In this document: piece after piece, positions 53,154 through 62,311 of the stretch
Position numbering within the stretch: the stretch's first letter is position 1
Layout: each line of letters opens with the position of its first letter
NCBI GenBank assembly: GCA_036377675.1
Contig: DASUXY010000013.1
Coordinates: 1-64,000, forward strand
Direction of reading: 5' to 3'
DNA: 64,000 nucleotides
Origin: DASUXY01 sp036377675
GTDB lineage: Bacteria; Bacillota; Bacilli; Bacillales; Amphibacillaceae
Made by a program: the position numbers and the translations under genes
Notes under the pieces: generated by a model
Told to the model about the DNA's origin: nothing
Seen by the model: only the letters and a program-made list of their open reading frames with translations
The model's database searches: none

Positions 53154-53771
53154 TTACACAGACGTTTCTCTATATTCGGGTCCAACTACAGCGGGCAATG
53201 AATGATCGTACGTTAATTGTTGGTCAATTTTATTGATAATAGCCGCTATTTTGTTTGCCATATCACTCACAATCGATAGTCGCGTATTTTGTAACACGGA
53301 GTACTCCATATATCCACTCAAGTTCACAACGCCGACAATATTGAGATCACCGATTTTTGGAAGAGGCTTTGAAAGTGCTGCCCCTGGTTGAAGAGGTCCT
53401 TTAGCTGCAATAAGATGGCCGACAGAGGATGCTCTCCCGAGACAAGCATCTACAGCTATAATAAAAGGTTTACGGTGATTTTTACGAATTTTGTCGATAT
53501 AATCATGAATGTTCGTCGCATGTACTGGATGATGTAAAGTGCCATAGATCGTCATATGTTTTAGCTTCATTTCTGTTAAAAAGGTTCCCGTCAATGGTCC
53601 GAGAGAATCACCCGTAGAGCGATCTGTTCCGATACAGGTAATGACATACTCTCGAGGAGCTTTCGGTAACCACGAAGTTATTCGTTGACTAAATGTGTTA
53701 ATGATCGTAGGATCTTCGTAACAGGAGCGGATCGGTTGTTGTTTATGCTTGAAAAGTCTCTTCAGATTCAT
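53154..53771 (-). CDS. yyaC: Spore protease-like YyaC
   Basis: DUF1256 protein related to germination protease GPR; in B. subtilis it is made in the forespore. I start at the ATG at 53771 (205 residues, same as B. subtilis), after GGAGG; the frame is open 20 codons further. The conserved motifs are CIGTDRSTGDSLGPLTGTFL and VDACLGRASSVG, which hold the likely catalytic residues. It runs against replication next to spo0J, as in B. subtilis. Confidence 0.9.
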   Translation of the reverse strand: MNLKRLFKHKQQPIRSCYEDPTIINTFSQRITSWLPKAPREYVITCIGTDRSTGDSLGPLTGTFLTEMKLKHMTIYGTLHHPVHATNIHDYIDKIRKNHRKPFIIAVDACLGRASSVGHLIAAKGPLQPGAALSKPLPKIGDLNIVGVVNLSGYMEYSVLQNTRLSIVSDMANKIAAIINKIDQQLTYDHSLPAVVGPEYRETSV

Positions 53772-53874
53772 AGTTTTTCCTCCGTAAACATATTGATAGT
53801 AGTATACGGATAAATGAATTGTTTTATACATGAATCGGACTTAGAAAGTGTCCTAAACATGATGGGGGAAAAAC

Positions 53875-54900
53875 ATGTGGAAATCTAGTATGAAATGGAT
53901 GTTTTTAATCATTGGGACAACGATTGGAGCCGGCTATGCATCCGGAAGAGAATTGTGGGAGTTTTTTGGTCATGAAAGTGGACTTGCTATTTTATTATTT
54001 GTCCTTTTTTTTACAGTTTCTTGTGTCGTCATTATGGAAATTAGTTTTCAAAAGAAATCAACACAATATCGTCCGGTATTGCGCAACATTGTCGGTGACA
54101 AACTAACTGCTGTATATGACTTTATGATTTTTGTATATTTATATACGACGACGGTAGTTATGCTTTCAGGTAGTGGTGCAACAGGACAAGCGTTTAACGT
54201 CTCGTATTGGTGGGGAATTGGGATAATTGCTGTTGCACTCATCATTTTATTTGCACATGATATTAGCGGTTTACTATCTGTAAACCAAATTATGCTACCG
54301 ATTTTAATCATTGGGTTACTATTTGTTTTGTTAATGTTTACGATGGATCAGAAACTTACTCTTTTTTCCCAATGGCATGAACAACGCAATTGGATTGCTG
54401 CATTTCCGTTTACTGCATTAAATATTCTCCCTTTAATAGCTGTTTTAGGTGCTATTGGATATCAAATAAAATCATCCGAAGAAATATGGATCGCTTGTAT
54501 CGGAAGTGGGATTATCTTAGGGGTTTTATCGTATATTTACAACAATAGTTTAATTCAAATTGCTGATGAGTTATTATTATATGAAATACCACTGTTTGCT
54601 ATTTTGAAAGATTATCCGATTGAAATGGTCATCTTTATGTCCGTATTGTTATGGTTTGCTATATTTACGACAGCTGCTGCAGGAATATTAGGAATTGTTA
54701 CAAGGATTCAAGATTATTTCCGTGCTCCTTTATGGATCCTCGTCTTGTTGATACTTATGAGCATGATTCCGTTAACCGTCTTTGGATTTTCAACATTAAT
54801 AAGTTATATTTATCCGATCTACGGTATTTTAAATTTATATGTACTGACAAGATTGCTATTTATTCCGATTTGGAAGCGGATAGGAACACGAAGGACGTGA
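53875..54900 (+). CDS. YkvI-like integral membrane protein
   Basis: 341 residues with about ten hydrophobic segments. The first, LIIGTTIGAGYASGRELWEFFG, carries the unwound Gly-rich helix seen in LeuT/APC-fold transporters and is nearly the B. subtilis YkvI sequence. Later parts (TTTVVMLSGSGATGQ) fit too. Substrate unknown. In B. subtilis this position holds the unrelated yyaD (SpoIIM type), so the neighbour has been exchanged. It is divergent from yyaC by about 100 bases. Confidence 0.78.
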   Translation: MWKSSMKWMFLIIGTTIGAGYASGRELWEFFGHESGLAILLFVLFFTVSCVVIMEISFQKKSTQYRPVLRNIVGDKLTAVYDFMIFVYLYTTTVVMLSGSGATGQAFNVSYWWGIGIIAVALIILFAHDISGLLSVNQIMLPILIIGLLFVLLMFTMDQKLTLFSQWHEQRNWIAAFPFTALNILPLIAVLGAIGYQIKSSEEIWIACIGSGIILGVLSYIYNNSLIQIADELLLYEIPLFAILKDYPIEMVIFMSVLLWFAIFTTAAAGILGIVTRIQDYFRAPLWILVLLILMSMIPLTVFGFSTLISYIYPIYGILNLYVLTRLLFIPIWKRIGTRRT

Positions 54901-55032
54901 ACATGTACATTTCTTTTCCTGAATAGTTATATCGTGTACAATGCAAGCAATATATGTGCCTTATCACAATATCATTGATGTAAAATATAAATTCTAATCA
55001 TAACACAATTTAAAATCAAAGGAGTAGTGATG

Positions 55033-55242
55033 ATGAAAGAGAAACAGTTTGACTTACATGATATCGTAGAAATGAAAAAACCCCATCCATGTGGGGAAAA
55101 TCGTTGGAAGATTATTCGCATGGGAATGGACATACGGATTAAATGTCAAGGCTGTAATCATAGTGTACTCATCCCACGTCGACAATTTGTGAAAAAAATG
55201 AAAAAAGTTGTCAAAAAAGCACCTCCCTTAGAAGAGGATTAA
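55033..55242 (+). CDS. yyzM: YyzM, DUF951 family
   Basis: Small conserved protein of unknown function, typically beside ychF. I start at the ATG at 55033 (69 residues), 8 bases after AAAGGAG; a second ATG lies one codon earlier. The hallmark KKPHPCGENRWKIIRMGMDI and KCQGCNHSVLIPRRQF hold the zinc-type cysteines. A basic tail (KKMKKVVKKA) suggests nucleic-acid contact. Confidence 0.9.
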   Translation: MKEKQFDLHDIVEMKKPHPCGENRWKIIRMGMDIRIKCQGCNHSVLIPRRQFVKKMKKVVKKAPPLEED

Positions 55243-55318
55243 CATTGACTGGATCTTCTTAAAAATTGTATAATAGATACATAGGAAAGAAATAAAAAGA
55301 CATCATAGTAGGGTAAAG

Positions 55319-55357
55319 AACAAAAATGGGTACCGCTCGGTGCCCATTTTTGTTTTT
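55319..55357 (+). terminator. Terminator between yyzM and ychF
   Basis: CAAAAATGGGTACC pairs with GGTGCCCATTTTTG (one mismatch) and is followed by TTTTT. It ends the yyzM transcript before the ychF promoter region. Confidence 0.85.
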
Positions 55358-55443
55358 CATCTGCTTGTCTTATTGCTCTCATCTATTTATAATGAGTACT
55401 AACGCGTTCATATGAACGGAAACCCTTAAGGAGTGAAAGCGTA

Positions 55444-56544
55444 ATGTCTTTGACAGCAGGAATCGTCGGACTTCCAAACGTAGGAAAATCGACGTTATTT
55501 AATGCAATTACCGAAGCAGGAGCAGAATCAGCAAACTATCCGTTTTGTACGATTGATCCGAATGTGGGGATTGTAGAAGTTCCAGACGATCGCTTAAATA
55601 AATTAACAAAAGTAGTAAAGCCAAAGACAACGATACCAACAGCGTTTGAATTTACGGATATAGCAGGTATCGTGAAAGGGGCAAGTAAAGGAGAAGGCTT
55701 AGGAAACCAATTTTTGTCACACATCCGTCAAGTTGATGCGATTTGTCAAGTTGTTCGGTGTTTTCATGACGAAAATATAACACACGTTTCTGGACAAATT
55801 GATCCGATTGAAGATATCGAAGTCATTAATTTAGAATTAATTCTTGCCGACTTAGAAACCGTTAATAAGCGATTTGATCGGGCAGAAAAAATGGCTCGAC
55901 AAAAGGATAAAGAAGCAATGGTTGAATTAGAAGTATTGCAGAAGCTAAAAGCAGGTTTTGAAGAAGAAAAACCGGCTCGAATGATTGATTTTAAAGAGGA
56001 TGAACGAGAAATTGTTAAATCCCTTCATCTACTTACATATAAGCCGATGCTTTATGTCGCAAATGTGAGTGAAGATGATATCGTCGAACCAGATCAAAAT
56101 GAACTTGTGGAAAAAGTTAAACAATATGCCGCTCAAGAAAATGCAGAAGTTATTGTCGTTTGTGCGAAAATTGAAGAAGAAATTGCCGAACTGGATGCAG
56201 AAGGAAAAGAAATGTTTATGGAAGATTTAGGTATTGAGGAGTCTGGATTGGATCAGTTGATTCGAGCCTCACATCAGTTGCTCGGTTTAGCTACTTACTT
56301 TACAGCAGGAGAAAAAGAAGTACGCGCTTGGACATTCAAACGAGGAATGAAGGCACCGGAAGCAGCTGGAATTATTCATACGGACTTTGAACGAGGCTTT
56401 ATTCGTGCGGAAGTCGTTTCCTATGATGATTTAATGGAAGCAGGGTCAATCGCACAAGCTCGTGAACATGGAAAAGTTCGTTTAGAAGGAAAAGATTATG
56501 TCGTGCAAGATGGCGATGTTATTCATTTCCGTTTTAATGTGTAA
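55444..56544 (+). CDS. ychF: Redox-regulated ATPase YchF
   Basis: Obg-family protein that prefers ATP and associates with ribosomes. The 366 residues begin with the P-loop GLPNVGKSTLFNAITEAGAE, have the G3 motif FTDIAGIVKGASKGEGLGN and the specificity region LYVANVSE (replacing NKxD). The C-terminal TGS domain ends VQDGDVIHFRFNV. The ATG follows AAGGAGTG. Confidence 0.96.
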   Translation: MSLTAGIVGLPNVGKSTLFNAITEAGAESANYPFCTIDPNVGIVEVPDDRLNKLTKVVKPKTTIPTAFEFTDIAGIVKGASKGEGLGNQFLSHIRQVDAICQVVRCFHDENITHVSGQIDPIEDIEVINLELILADLETVNKRFDRAEKMARQKDKEAMVELEVLQKLKAGFEEEKPARMIDFKEDEREIVKSLHLLTYKPMLYVANVSEDDIVEPDQNELVEKVKQYAAQENAEVIVVCAKIEEEIAELDAEGKEMFMEDLGIEESGLDQLIRASHQLLGLATYFTAGEKEVRAWTFKRGMKAPEAAGIIHTDFERGFIRAEVVSYDDLMEAGSIAQAREHGKVRLEGKDYVVQDGDVIHFRFNV

Positions 56545-56639
56545 AACATCCACTCTGTTTGCATCATTTGATGATGAATGTAGCGCTATTTGTTAGTGAG
56601 TTAGATAACGAGAGCAAAAGGATTGTTTTGTTTGAATGC

Positions 56640-56668
56640 TTGTTAAGTAGAAAAGTATTTGGTATAAT
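56640..56668 (+). promoter_or_regulatory. Promoter of rpsF-ssb-rpsR
   Basis: -35 TTGTTA (56640-56645) and -10 TATAAT (56663-56668) with a 17-base spacer. The start codon of rpsF is about 110 bases away, leaving space for a leader. Confidence 0.8.
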
Positions 56669-56739
56669 TAGTCGACGTGAGTAATTGAATAAATGATTAC
56701 TCCTTGCTCCTTTAAGCGAAGAGACTTGATTCACTTCGT

Positions 56740-56775
56740 GTAGGGGGCCGCAAAGACCAAAAGGAGGTGTACCGG
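56740..56775 (+). promoter_or_regulatory. S6:S18-type ribosomal protein leader of rpsF
   Basis: The leader before rpsF has GGGGGCCGCAAAGACC and then AGGAGGTGTACCGG just ahead of the ATG. GGTGTACCGG and an adjacent CCG match the widespread leader where S6 and S18 feed back on their own mRNA. Structure is inferred from likeness. Confidence 0.55.
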
Positions 56776-57066
56776 ATGAGAAAATATGAAATTATGTATA
56801 TCATCCGCCCGGATATTGAAGAAGAAGCGCATACACAATTAATCGAGCGTTTCAATAACATTTTAACTGATCATGGAGCGGAGATTGAGAAAGTTGATGA
56901 ATTAGGAAAAAGACGTTTTGCTTATGAAATCGATAATTATCGTGATGGATTTTATGTTGTCATCAATTTCAAGAGTGATGGAAAGGCTGTCAATGAGTTC
57001 GATCGCCTAGCTAAATATTCTGATGACATTATACGTCACATTGTTGTACGAGAAGATGATCAATAA
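56776..57066 (+). CDS. rpsF: Ribosomal protein S6
   Basis: Small-subunit protein that pairs with S18. I start at the ATG at 56776 (96 residues, MRKYEIMYIIRPDIEEE), after AGGAGG. It ends HIVVREDDQ. It heads the rpsF-ssb-rpsR operon and has the S6:S18 leader above. The longer open frame begins inside the ribosome-binding site and is not used. Confidence 0.98.
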   Translation: MRKYEIMYIIRPDIEEEAHTQLIERFNNILTDHGAEIEKVDELGKRRFAYEIDNYRDGFYVVINFKSDGKAVNEFDRLAKYSDDIIRHIVVREDDQ

Positions 57067-57083
57067 AAAAAGGAGTGGTTCTG

Positions 57084-57557
57084 ATGTTGAATCGTGTCGT
57101 TCTTGTCGGCAGGTTAACAAAGGATCCAGATTTACGTTATACCCCTAACGGAGTGGCTGTAGCTAATTTCACTGTCGCAGCAAATCGTCCGTTTACGAAC
57201 CAGCAAGGAGAGCGTGAAGCTGACTTTATTAACTGTGTCGTTTGGCGTAGACCAGCGGAAAATTTGGCGAATTATATGAAAAAAGGCAGTCTTATTGGGG
57301 TTGACGGACGGATTCAAACACGTACATTTGAAGGACAAGACGGTCGGACAGTTTTTGTGACAGAAGTTGTTGCGGACAATGTTCAATTTTTAGAACCAAA
57401 AAATGCTACACAGAACAGAGCCGGTCAAGATTCATTTGCATCAGGATTCCAACAAAATCAGAATCGGGACCAAATGAATCCCGTTAAAAAAGAGGTTAAT
57501 CCATTTGAAACAGATGGAGAGCCTATTGATATATCAGACGACGATTTACCATTTTAA
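57084..57557 (+). CDS. ssb: Single-stranded DNA-binding protein SsbA
   Basis: Essential ssDNA-binding protein of replication and repair. I start at the ATG at 57084 (157 residues, MLNRVVLVGRLTKDPDLRY), 9 bases after AAAGGAG. The OB-fold spans about residues 1-105. A Gln/Asn-rich linker leads to the acidic tip DISDDDLPF, which recruits partner proteins. It lies between rpsF and rpsR, as in most Firmicutes. Confidence 0.97.
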   Translation: MLNRVVLVGRLTKDPDLRYTPNGVAVANFTVAANRPFTNQQGEREADFINCVVWRRPAENLANYMKKGSLIGVDGRIQTRTFEGQDGRTVFVTEVVADNVQFLEPKNATQNRAGQDSFASGFQQNQNRDQMNPVKKEVNPFETDGEPIDISDDDLPF

Positions 57558-57624
57558 ACGTAGCTAGGCAACGAGGATCAATTTATAACGTTTAAAATAT
57601 GATTTGCAAAAGGAGGAATAGATC

Positions 57625-57855
57625 ATGGCAGCACGTCGAGGACGTCCAAGACGACGTAAAGTATGTTATTTCACAGCGAACGGAATTACGCATATCGATT
57701 ATAAGGACGTTGATCTTCTCAGACGCTTCATTTCCGAACGCGGGAAAATTCTCCCACGTCGAGTAACTGGAACATCTGCGAAATATCAACGCAAACTAAC
57801 GAAAGCAATTAAACGTGCTCGTTCAATGGCACTCTTGCCATTCGTTTCCGAGTAA
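57625..57855 (+). CDS. rpsR: Ribosomal protein S18
   Basis: 76-residue small-subunit protein, partner of S6. It shows RRGRPRRRKVCYFTANGITHI at the start (a little longer than the 20-residue basic core) and RISPRRVTGTS-like stretch ILPRRVTGTSAKYQRKLT. It ends LLPFVSE. The ATG has AAAGGAGG upstream. It closes the operon, followed by a hairpin. Confidence 0.98.
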   Translation: MAARRGRPRRRKVCYFTANGITHIDYKDVDLLRRFISERGKILPRRVTGTSAKYQRKLTKAIKRARSMALLPFVSE

Positions 57856-57861
57856 TTAAAT

Positions 57862-57895
57862 AGGAGCCTTCCCACTATTAATGGGGAGGCTCCTT
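57862..57895 (+). terminator. Terminator of rpsF-ssb-rpsR
   Basis: AGGAGCCTTCCC pairs with GGGGAGGCTCCT (one mismatch) just past the rpsR stop. The following T tract is weak. Confidence 0.75.
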
Positions 57896-58011
57896 ATGTT
57901 TGTACAGTAGCAGTTACATGTTTTCAGGTTTGTATTAACCTTATCCCGCTAACGATCTCATAACAGTTTTACGATCGATATAAGTTATGAAACAATATAG
58001 ACGTATTTCAT

Positions 58012-58509
58012 CTACGATTGCCGAGGTCGTTGTTTTCGTTTCGGATACACGGAAATAATTTTGATTAACATCATGAATGTGAAAATAGCGAATAAAAATA
58101 AAAATTTATCGCTCACTGGGAAAACAAAGGCAACAAATGTATAGATAAGAAAAGGGATTGTCGTCGTATAGGCACTCATTTTCCATAAAATGGAGAAGTG
58201 CAGTTTCCTTTTCATAAATCGAGCGATCACTGTACCGATGTAGGCGATGATGGATAATGCAATAAAAATGAAAATCGTTAACGGTAAATAGTAAAACATA
58301 AAAAAATAAATGAGTAAAAATAGAAGATTCATATTTGCCGTTGGTCCGCTTGTCGTTGTCATCATGTCGGCGAGTGAAGGAATCGAAACGATGAGAATAA
58401 GAATAAACATATAGACTACTGTAATATCCATACCTGTTCGATTCAGTTGAAACATCGCTTGTTTATTTGGTAATTTCATGCTGTTTAAAAATGATTTCCA
58501 GAAGATCAT
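58012..58509 (-). CDS. DUF1189-like membrane protein
   Basis: I start at the ATG at 58509 (MIFWKSFLNSMKLPNKQAMF, 165 residues), with AAGGATGGGG upstream; ATG 58518 is also possible. There are four or five membrane segments and a basic tail (YPKRKQRPRQS). The N-terminal pattern FWKSF..S...P matches DUF1189 proteins of Bacillaceae, whose role is unknown. It runs against replication, divergent from yybS. Confidence 0.7.
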   Translation of the reverse strand: MIFWKSFLNSMKLPNKQAMFQLNRTGMDITVVYMFILILIVSIPSLADMMTTTSGPTANMNLLFLLIYFFMFYYLPLTIFIFIALSIIAYIGTVIARFMKRKLHFSILWKMSAYTTTIPFLIYTFVAFVFPVSDKFLFLFAIFTFMMLIKIISVYPKRKQRPRQS

Positions 58510-58784
58510 TGTCCCCATCCTTATGTATGATAAATACTTTATAATCCTATTATAGTTGAAAAGGGTATAAAAACGTAATGAGATGATGTGAAGCGCAGTA
58601 TATTGTAAGGATGAATCTCCCATTACAGATCACTTCTGTTCCCAAACGATTAAAAATCGTGTTATTATACTATAATGGAAGTAAACATTACACCGTGTGA
58701 CCGTGAATGATTTAAATTGTAAATTACGACGTAAATGCACAGGTATTTTATTGAAAATGTTGAATGTTATTAAGAGGTGCAAAT

Positions 58785-59723
58785 ATGAACCAGTCGAAAA
58801 AAGTAACAGATGGAGCATTATTGACAGGTATATATATTATATTGTTGCTCATTCAATTTTTCGTTCCATTTTTATCGATGTTCGTCATGTTTTTAATGCC
58901 GGTACCTTTTATTATGTATGCGTATAAGCATGGTTGGAAACCTTCTGTTTTCGTCTTTATTGCGGCTCTCATCTTGTCTGCTCTATTGATGACTGTTATT
59001 TCCATTCCATTTACAGTACTAGCAGGACTCGGAGGCATCATCATTGGTACATCATTAAATCGAAATGTATCTGCCTATGAGTCATGGGCTCGAGGTACGA
59101 TCGGTTTTGTTATTGGACTACTATTTTTCTTTTTATTCGGCCAAATTGTCTTTCAAGTCAACGTTGTGGAGCAGTTTAACGAAGTGATTCAAGAGTCTTT
59201 CGAAATGAGTACAAAGATGCTCAATCAAGCAGGCTTTTTGAATGAATCAGACATACAGGAAGAGATGGAACAGCAAATCTCAATGTTGAAAAACTTACTC
59301 CCTGTATGGTTAGTAATGACTTCCATTATTCTCGCTTTCGTAAGCCAGTGGATGAGTTATAAAATCATCAATCGAATGGACCATCAGAAATTAAGATTTC
59401 CGCCTTTTCATCAGTTAAAATTCCCAATCCTTGTCTTTTGGATTTACTTTATTGCCTTCTTTCTGCTATTCATAGATATGGACCAAGACGGAATGTTATT
59501 CATAGCTGTTCAAAACTTTCATATGCTGGCAGGAATATTGTTGATTATTCAAGGATTTTCTTTTATATTTTATTTCAGTCATCATAAACATGAGTCGAAA
59601 ACACTTCCAGTTGTTAGCATTATTTTATCCGTCGTTTTAGCACCACTCGTCCTTCCACTCGTTCGCATCATTGGGATCATTGATATGGCAACAAGTTTGC
59701 GAGAGCGACTAGCTAAAGGTTAA
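58785..59723 (+). CDS. yybS: YybS, DUF2232 membrane protein
   Basis: 312-residue polytopic membrane protein, about eight segments, always found before gdpP and rplI in Bacillaceae. I start at the ATG at 58785, 6 bases after AGAGGTG; the frame is open 7 codons further. Motifs such as VTDGALLTGIYIILLLIQFF at the start and GIIDMATSLRERL at the end are typical. Function unknown; the fold is related to membrane components of ECF-type transporters. Confidence 0.87.
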   Translation: MNQSKKVTDGALLTGIYIILLLIQFFVPFLSMFVMFLMPVPFIMYAYKHGWKPSVFVFIAALILSALLMTVISIPFTVLAGLGGIIIGTSLNRNVSAYESWARGTIGFVIGLLFFFLFGQIVFQVNVVEQFNEVIQESFEMSTKMLNQAGFLNESDIQEEMEQQISMLKNLLPVWLVMTSIILAFVSQWMSYKIINRMDHQKLRFPPFHQLKFPILVFWIYFIAFFLLFIDMDQDGMLFIAVQNFHMLAGILLIIQGFSFIFYFSHHKHESKTLPVVSIILSVVLAPLVLPLVRIIGIIDMATSLRERLAKG

Positions 59724-59743
59724 AAAATTGAAGGACGTTGTTT

Positions 59744-59833
59744 ATGAGACTCAGAGACAATACATCTAACATGACATGGATTGTGCGGACAGTAGTTGGG
59801 ATTTATGGTTTAACCAAACACTCCCAGATGTAA
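59744..59833 (+). CDS. Putative 29-residue ORF between yybS and gdpP
   Basis: ATG at 59744 follows AAGGA by 8 bases. The product begins MRLRDNTSNMTWIVRTVVGI and ends TKHSQM, with a short hydrophobic middle. It ends 18 bases before gdpP, whose ribosome-binding site follows directly, so it could be a leader peptide. A chance frame is equally possible. Confidence 0.3.
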   Translation: MRLRDNTSNMTWIVRTVVGIYGLTKHSQM

Positions 59834-59851
59834 ATTAGGAGCTGAAATGGT

Positions 59852-61849
59852 ATGCCGAAATTGAACAAGAAGAAACAAACACTTGGCAGGCATTTATGGA
59901 TTATGTATGGATTATCTTTTATCTTGCTTAGTGTGATTTGGTATTATCAATGGATGTTAGGATTGTTAATGACGCTATTTTTAGCAGCATCCATTTACTA
60001 TACGATTCAGACGGAAAAAACGCTGTCTGATGAAACGGAAAAATACATTACGACTTTATCGCATCGGATCAAGAAGGTGGGTGAAGAAGCTTTATTAGAA
60101 ATGCCCATCGGTATCATTTTATATAGCGAAGGTTACCAAGTTGAGTGGGCAAACCCCTATATGAACAAGTTTGCTAAAGGAGATACGATTGTTGGTAAGT
60201 CGCTCGATGCCATTTCAGAGCAATTGATACCACTTATTAATGAAAACAAAGATGAAACGTGGATTACGTTAGGCAATTTTAAGTTTTTAGTCACTGTAAG
60301 AAGAGAAGAACGTCTTCTCTACTTAGTTGATCGGACGAAACAGCAGGAAATTCAAACGATGTATCACAATGATCAAACCGTATTAGCAATTATATATTTA
60401 GATAATTATGAGGAAATTACGCAAAACATTGATGATACATTGAAGAGTCAGCTTAATTCAGAAGTTACATCTGTGTTAAATAATTGGGCTCATGAACATG
60501 GTTTGTACTTAAAACGAACATCACAAGATCGTTTTTTAGCAGTAGGAACGAAAAAGATATTAAAACAACTTGAACAACAAAAATTTAATATTTTAGATCG
60601 AGTTCGTGAATTATATGTCGTTAAAAGCAATCCGATTACTCTAAGTATTGGCGTCGGAGTCGGAGATGTTGAATTACCTGTCCTAGGTGAGCTCGCTCAG
60701 TCCAGTCTTGATTTAGCACTTGGACGTGGCGGTGACCAAGTAACGATTAAGGATGACACAGGAAAAGTCCGGTTTTTTGGTGGAAAAACGAACCCGATGG
60801 AAAAACGAACGAGAGTTAGAGCACGAGTCATTTCTCACGCTTTAAAAGAGCTTGTGAAAGTGAGTCATAATGTAATCATTATGGGGCATAAGGCACCGGA
60901 TATGGATGCTTTAGGAGCAGCTATTGGAATATTGAATATCGCTAAAAGAAATGATACCCAAGGATATGTCGTGTTTGACCCAGATGATATCGATACAGGG
61001 GTTTATCGACTTGTCGATGCGATTAAGAAGGAAGAGGAGCTCTGGCAACATTTCATCGATCCTGAAACAGCTCATGAACTCATCACGAATCGGAGCTTGT
61101 TAGTCGTCGTTGATACTCATCGTCCATCGATGGTCGCGGACGAACGTTTATTAAATAAAACAGAATATAAAGCTGTCATCGATCATCATCGGCGTGGGGA
61201 GGATTTTATTGAAAACCCATCGCTCGTCTACATGGAACCATATGCCTCTTCTACATCTGAGCTCGTAACAGAACTTCTCGAGTATCAACCGAAAGGGAAG
61301 TTGAAGATGCTTGAAGCAACTTCACTACTAGCAGGAATTACCGTCGATACGAAAAGCTTTACGTTACGGACTGGGTCACGGACATTTGATGCGGCTTCCT
61401 ACTTGCGTGCGAGAGGTGCAGATACAATATTAGTACAAAAGTTTTTAAAAGAGGATTTAGATTTATATTTACGCCGAAGTAAATTAATTGAGCGAGCCGA
61501 GATTTACCGAGATTCAATCGCCATTACAAAAGCAGAACCGGGAGATATTTATGGCCCTGTATTAATCGCCCAAACGGCAGATACATTATTAACCATTAGT
61601 GGGGTGAGCGCTTCATTCGTTATTTCCGAACGAGAAGATGGCAGAATTGGAATAAGTGCTCGATCTCTAGGGGAAATAAATGTTCAAGTCGTTATGGAAA
61701 AAATGAACGGTGGCGGACATTTGACAAATGCAGCTACGCAGTTAGAAGATATAAGTATAGATGAAACAGAAACATGGTTAAAAAATATACTTGATGAATA
61801 TTATGAGGGAGCGAATGAGAATGAAAGTAATTTTTATAAAAGACGTTAA
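59852..61849 (+). CDS. gdpP: c-di-AMP phosphodiesterase GdpP
   Basis: Hydrolyses cyclic di-AMP to pApA and so sets potassium and cell-wall homeostasis. The 665 residues have two N-terminal membrane helices (about 14-55), a PAS domain (about 80-150), a degenerate GGDEF (about 170-305, GRGGDQVTI), then the DHH domain with GHKAPDMDALGAAIG, VVVDTHRPS and VIDHHRRGED. The DHHA1 domain closes with MNGGGHLTNAATQ. It overlaps rplI by 29 bases. Confidence 0.96.
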   Translation: MPKLNKKKQTLGRHLWIMYGLSFILLSVIWYYQWMLGLLMTLFLAASIYYTIQTEKTLSDETEKYITTLSHRIKKVGEEALLEMPIGIILYSEGYQVEWANPYMNKFAKGDTIVGKSLDAISEQLIPLINENKDETWITLGNFKFLVTVRREERLLYLVDRTKQQEIQTMYHNDQTVLAIIYLDNYEEITQNIDDTLKSQLNSEVTSVLNNWAHEHGLYLKRTSQDRFLAVGTKKILKQLEQQKFNILDRVRELYVVKSNPITLSIGVGVGDVELPVLGELAQSSLDLALGRGGDQVTIKDDTGKVRFFGGKTNPMEKRTRVRARVISHALKELVKVSHNVIIMGHKAPDMDALGAAIGILNIAKRNDTQGYVVFDPDDIDTGVYRLVDAIKKEEELWQHFIDPETAHELITNRSLLVVVDTHRPSMVADERLLNKTEYKAVIDHHRRGEDFIENPSLVYMEPYASSTSELVTELLEYQPKGKLKMLEATSLLAGITVDTKSFTLRTGSRTFDAASYLRARGADTILVQKFLKEDLDLYLRRSKLIERAEIYRDSIAITKAEPGDIYGPVLIAQTADTLLTISGVSASFVISEREDGRIGISARSLGEINVQVVMEKMNGGGHLTNAATQLEDISIDETETWLKNILDEYYEGANENESNFYKRR

Positions 61850-62267
61850 AGGAAAAGGGAAAAAAGGTGATGTAAAAAAAGTCTCGCTCGGGTATGCTCG
61901 TAACTATTTATTCAAAAACAAATTAGCCATTGAAGCTACGCCAGGAAACTTGAAAGCTTTGAAGACACAACAGAAAAAAGAAAAACAAAAGGAACAAGCC
62001 GAGAAAGAGAAGGCACTTTCTTTAAAAGAGGCTTTAAGTAAATTAACCGTTGAAATTAAAGCAAAAGCTGGTCAAGGTGGTCGGCTCTTTGGGTCAATTA
62101 CGAATAAACAAATCGCCGATGTATTGAAAAAAGAGCACGGCTATTCGATTGATCGGCGCAAAATTGAGCTAGATGAACCGATTCGTGCATTAGGCCATAC
62201 GGTTGTTCCTGTGAAGCTCCATCCTGAAGTATCAGGAAGTGTAAAAGTTCATGTCATTGAGCAATAA
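61821..62267 (+). CDS. rplI: Ribosomal protein L9
   Basis: Large-subunit protein of 148 residues. I start at the ATG at 61821 (MKVIFIKDVKGKGKKGDVKK), which lies inside the gdpP end and has GGAGCG upstream. The long connecting helix (KKEKQKEQAEKEKALSLKEA) joins the N- and C-terminal globular domains, the latter with GGRLFGSITNKQIAD. The overlap with gdpP suggests coupled translation. Confidence 0.97.
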   Translation: MKVIFIKDVKGKGKKGDVKKVSLGYARNYLFKNKLAIEATPGNLKALKTQQKKEKQKEQAEKEKALSLKEALSKLTVEIKAKAGQGGRLFGSITNKQIADVLKKEHGYSIDRRKIELDEPIRALGHTVVPVKLHPEVSGSVKVHVIEQ

Positions 62268-62311
62268 TCAAGCGGTAAAAAAATGTCTCTTGGATAGGGG
62301 AGGAACAGACG

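Noticed and set aside
52973..53185. 70-codon minus frame overlapping the end of yyaC
   Set aside because: No ribosome-binding site, AT-rich composition, overlaps yyaC; no sign of a family.
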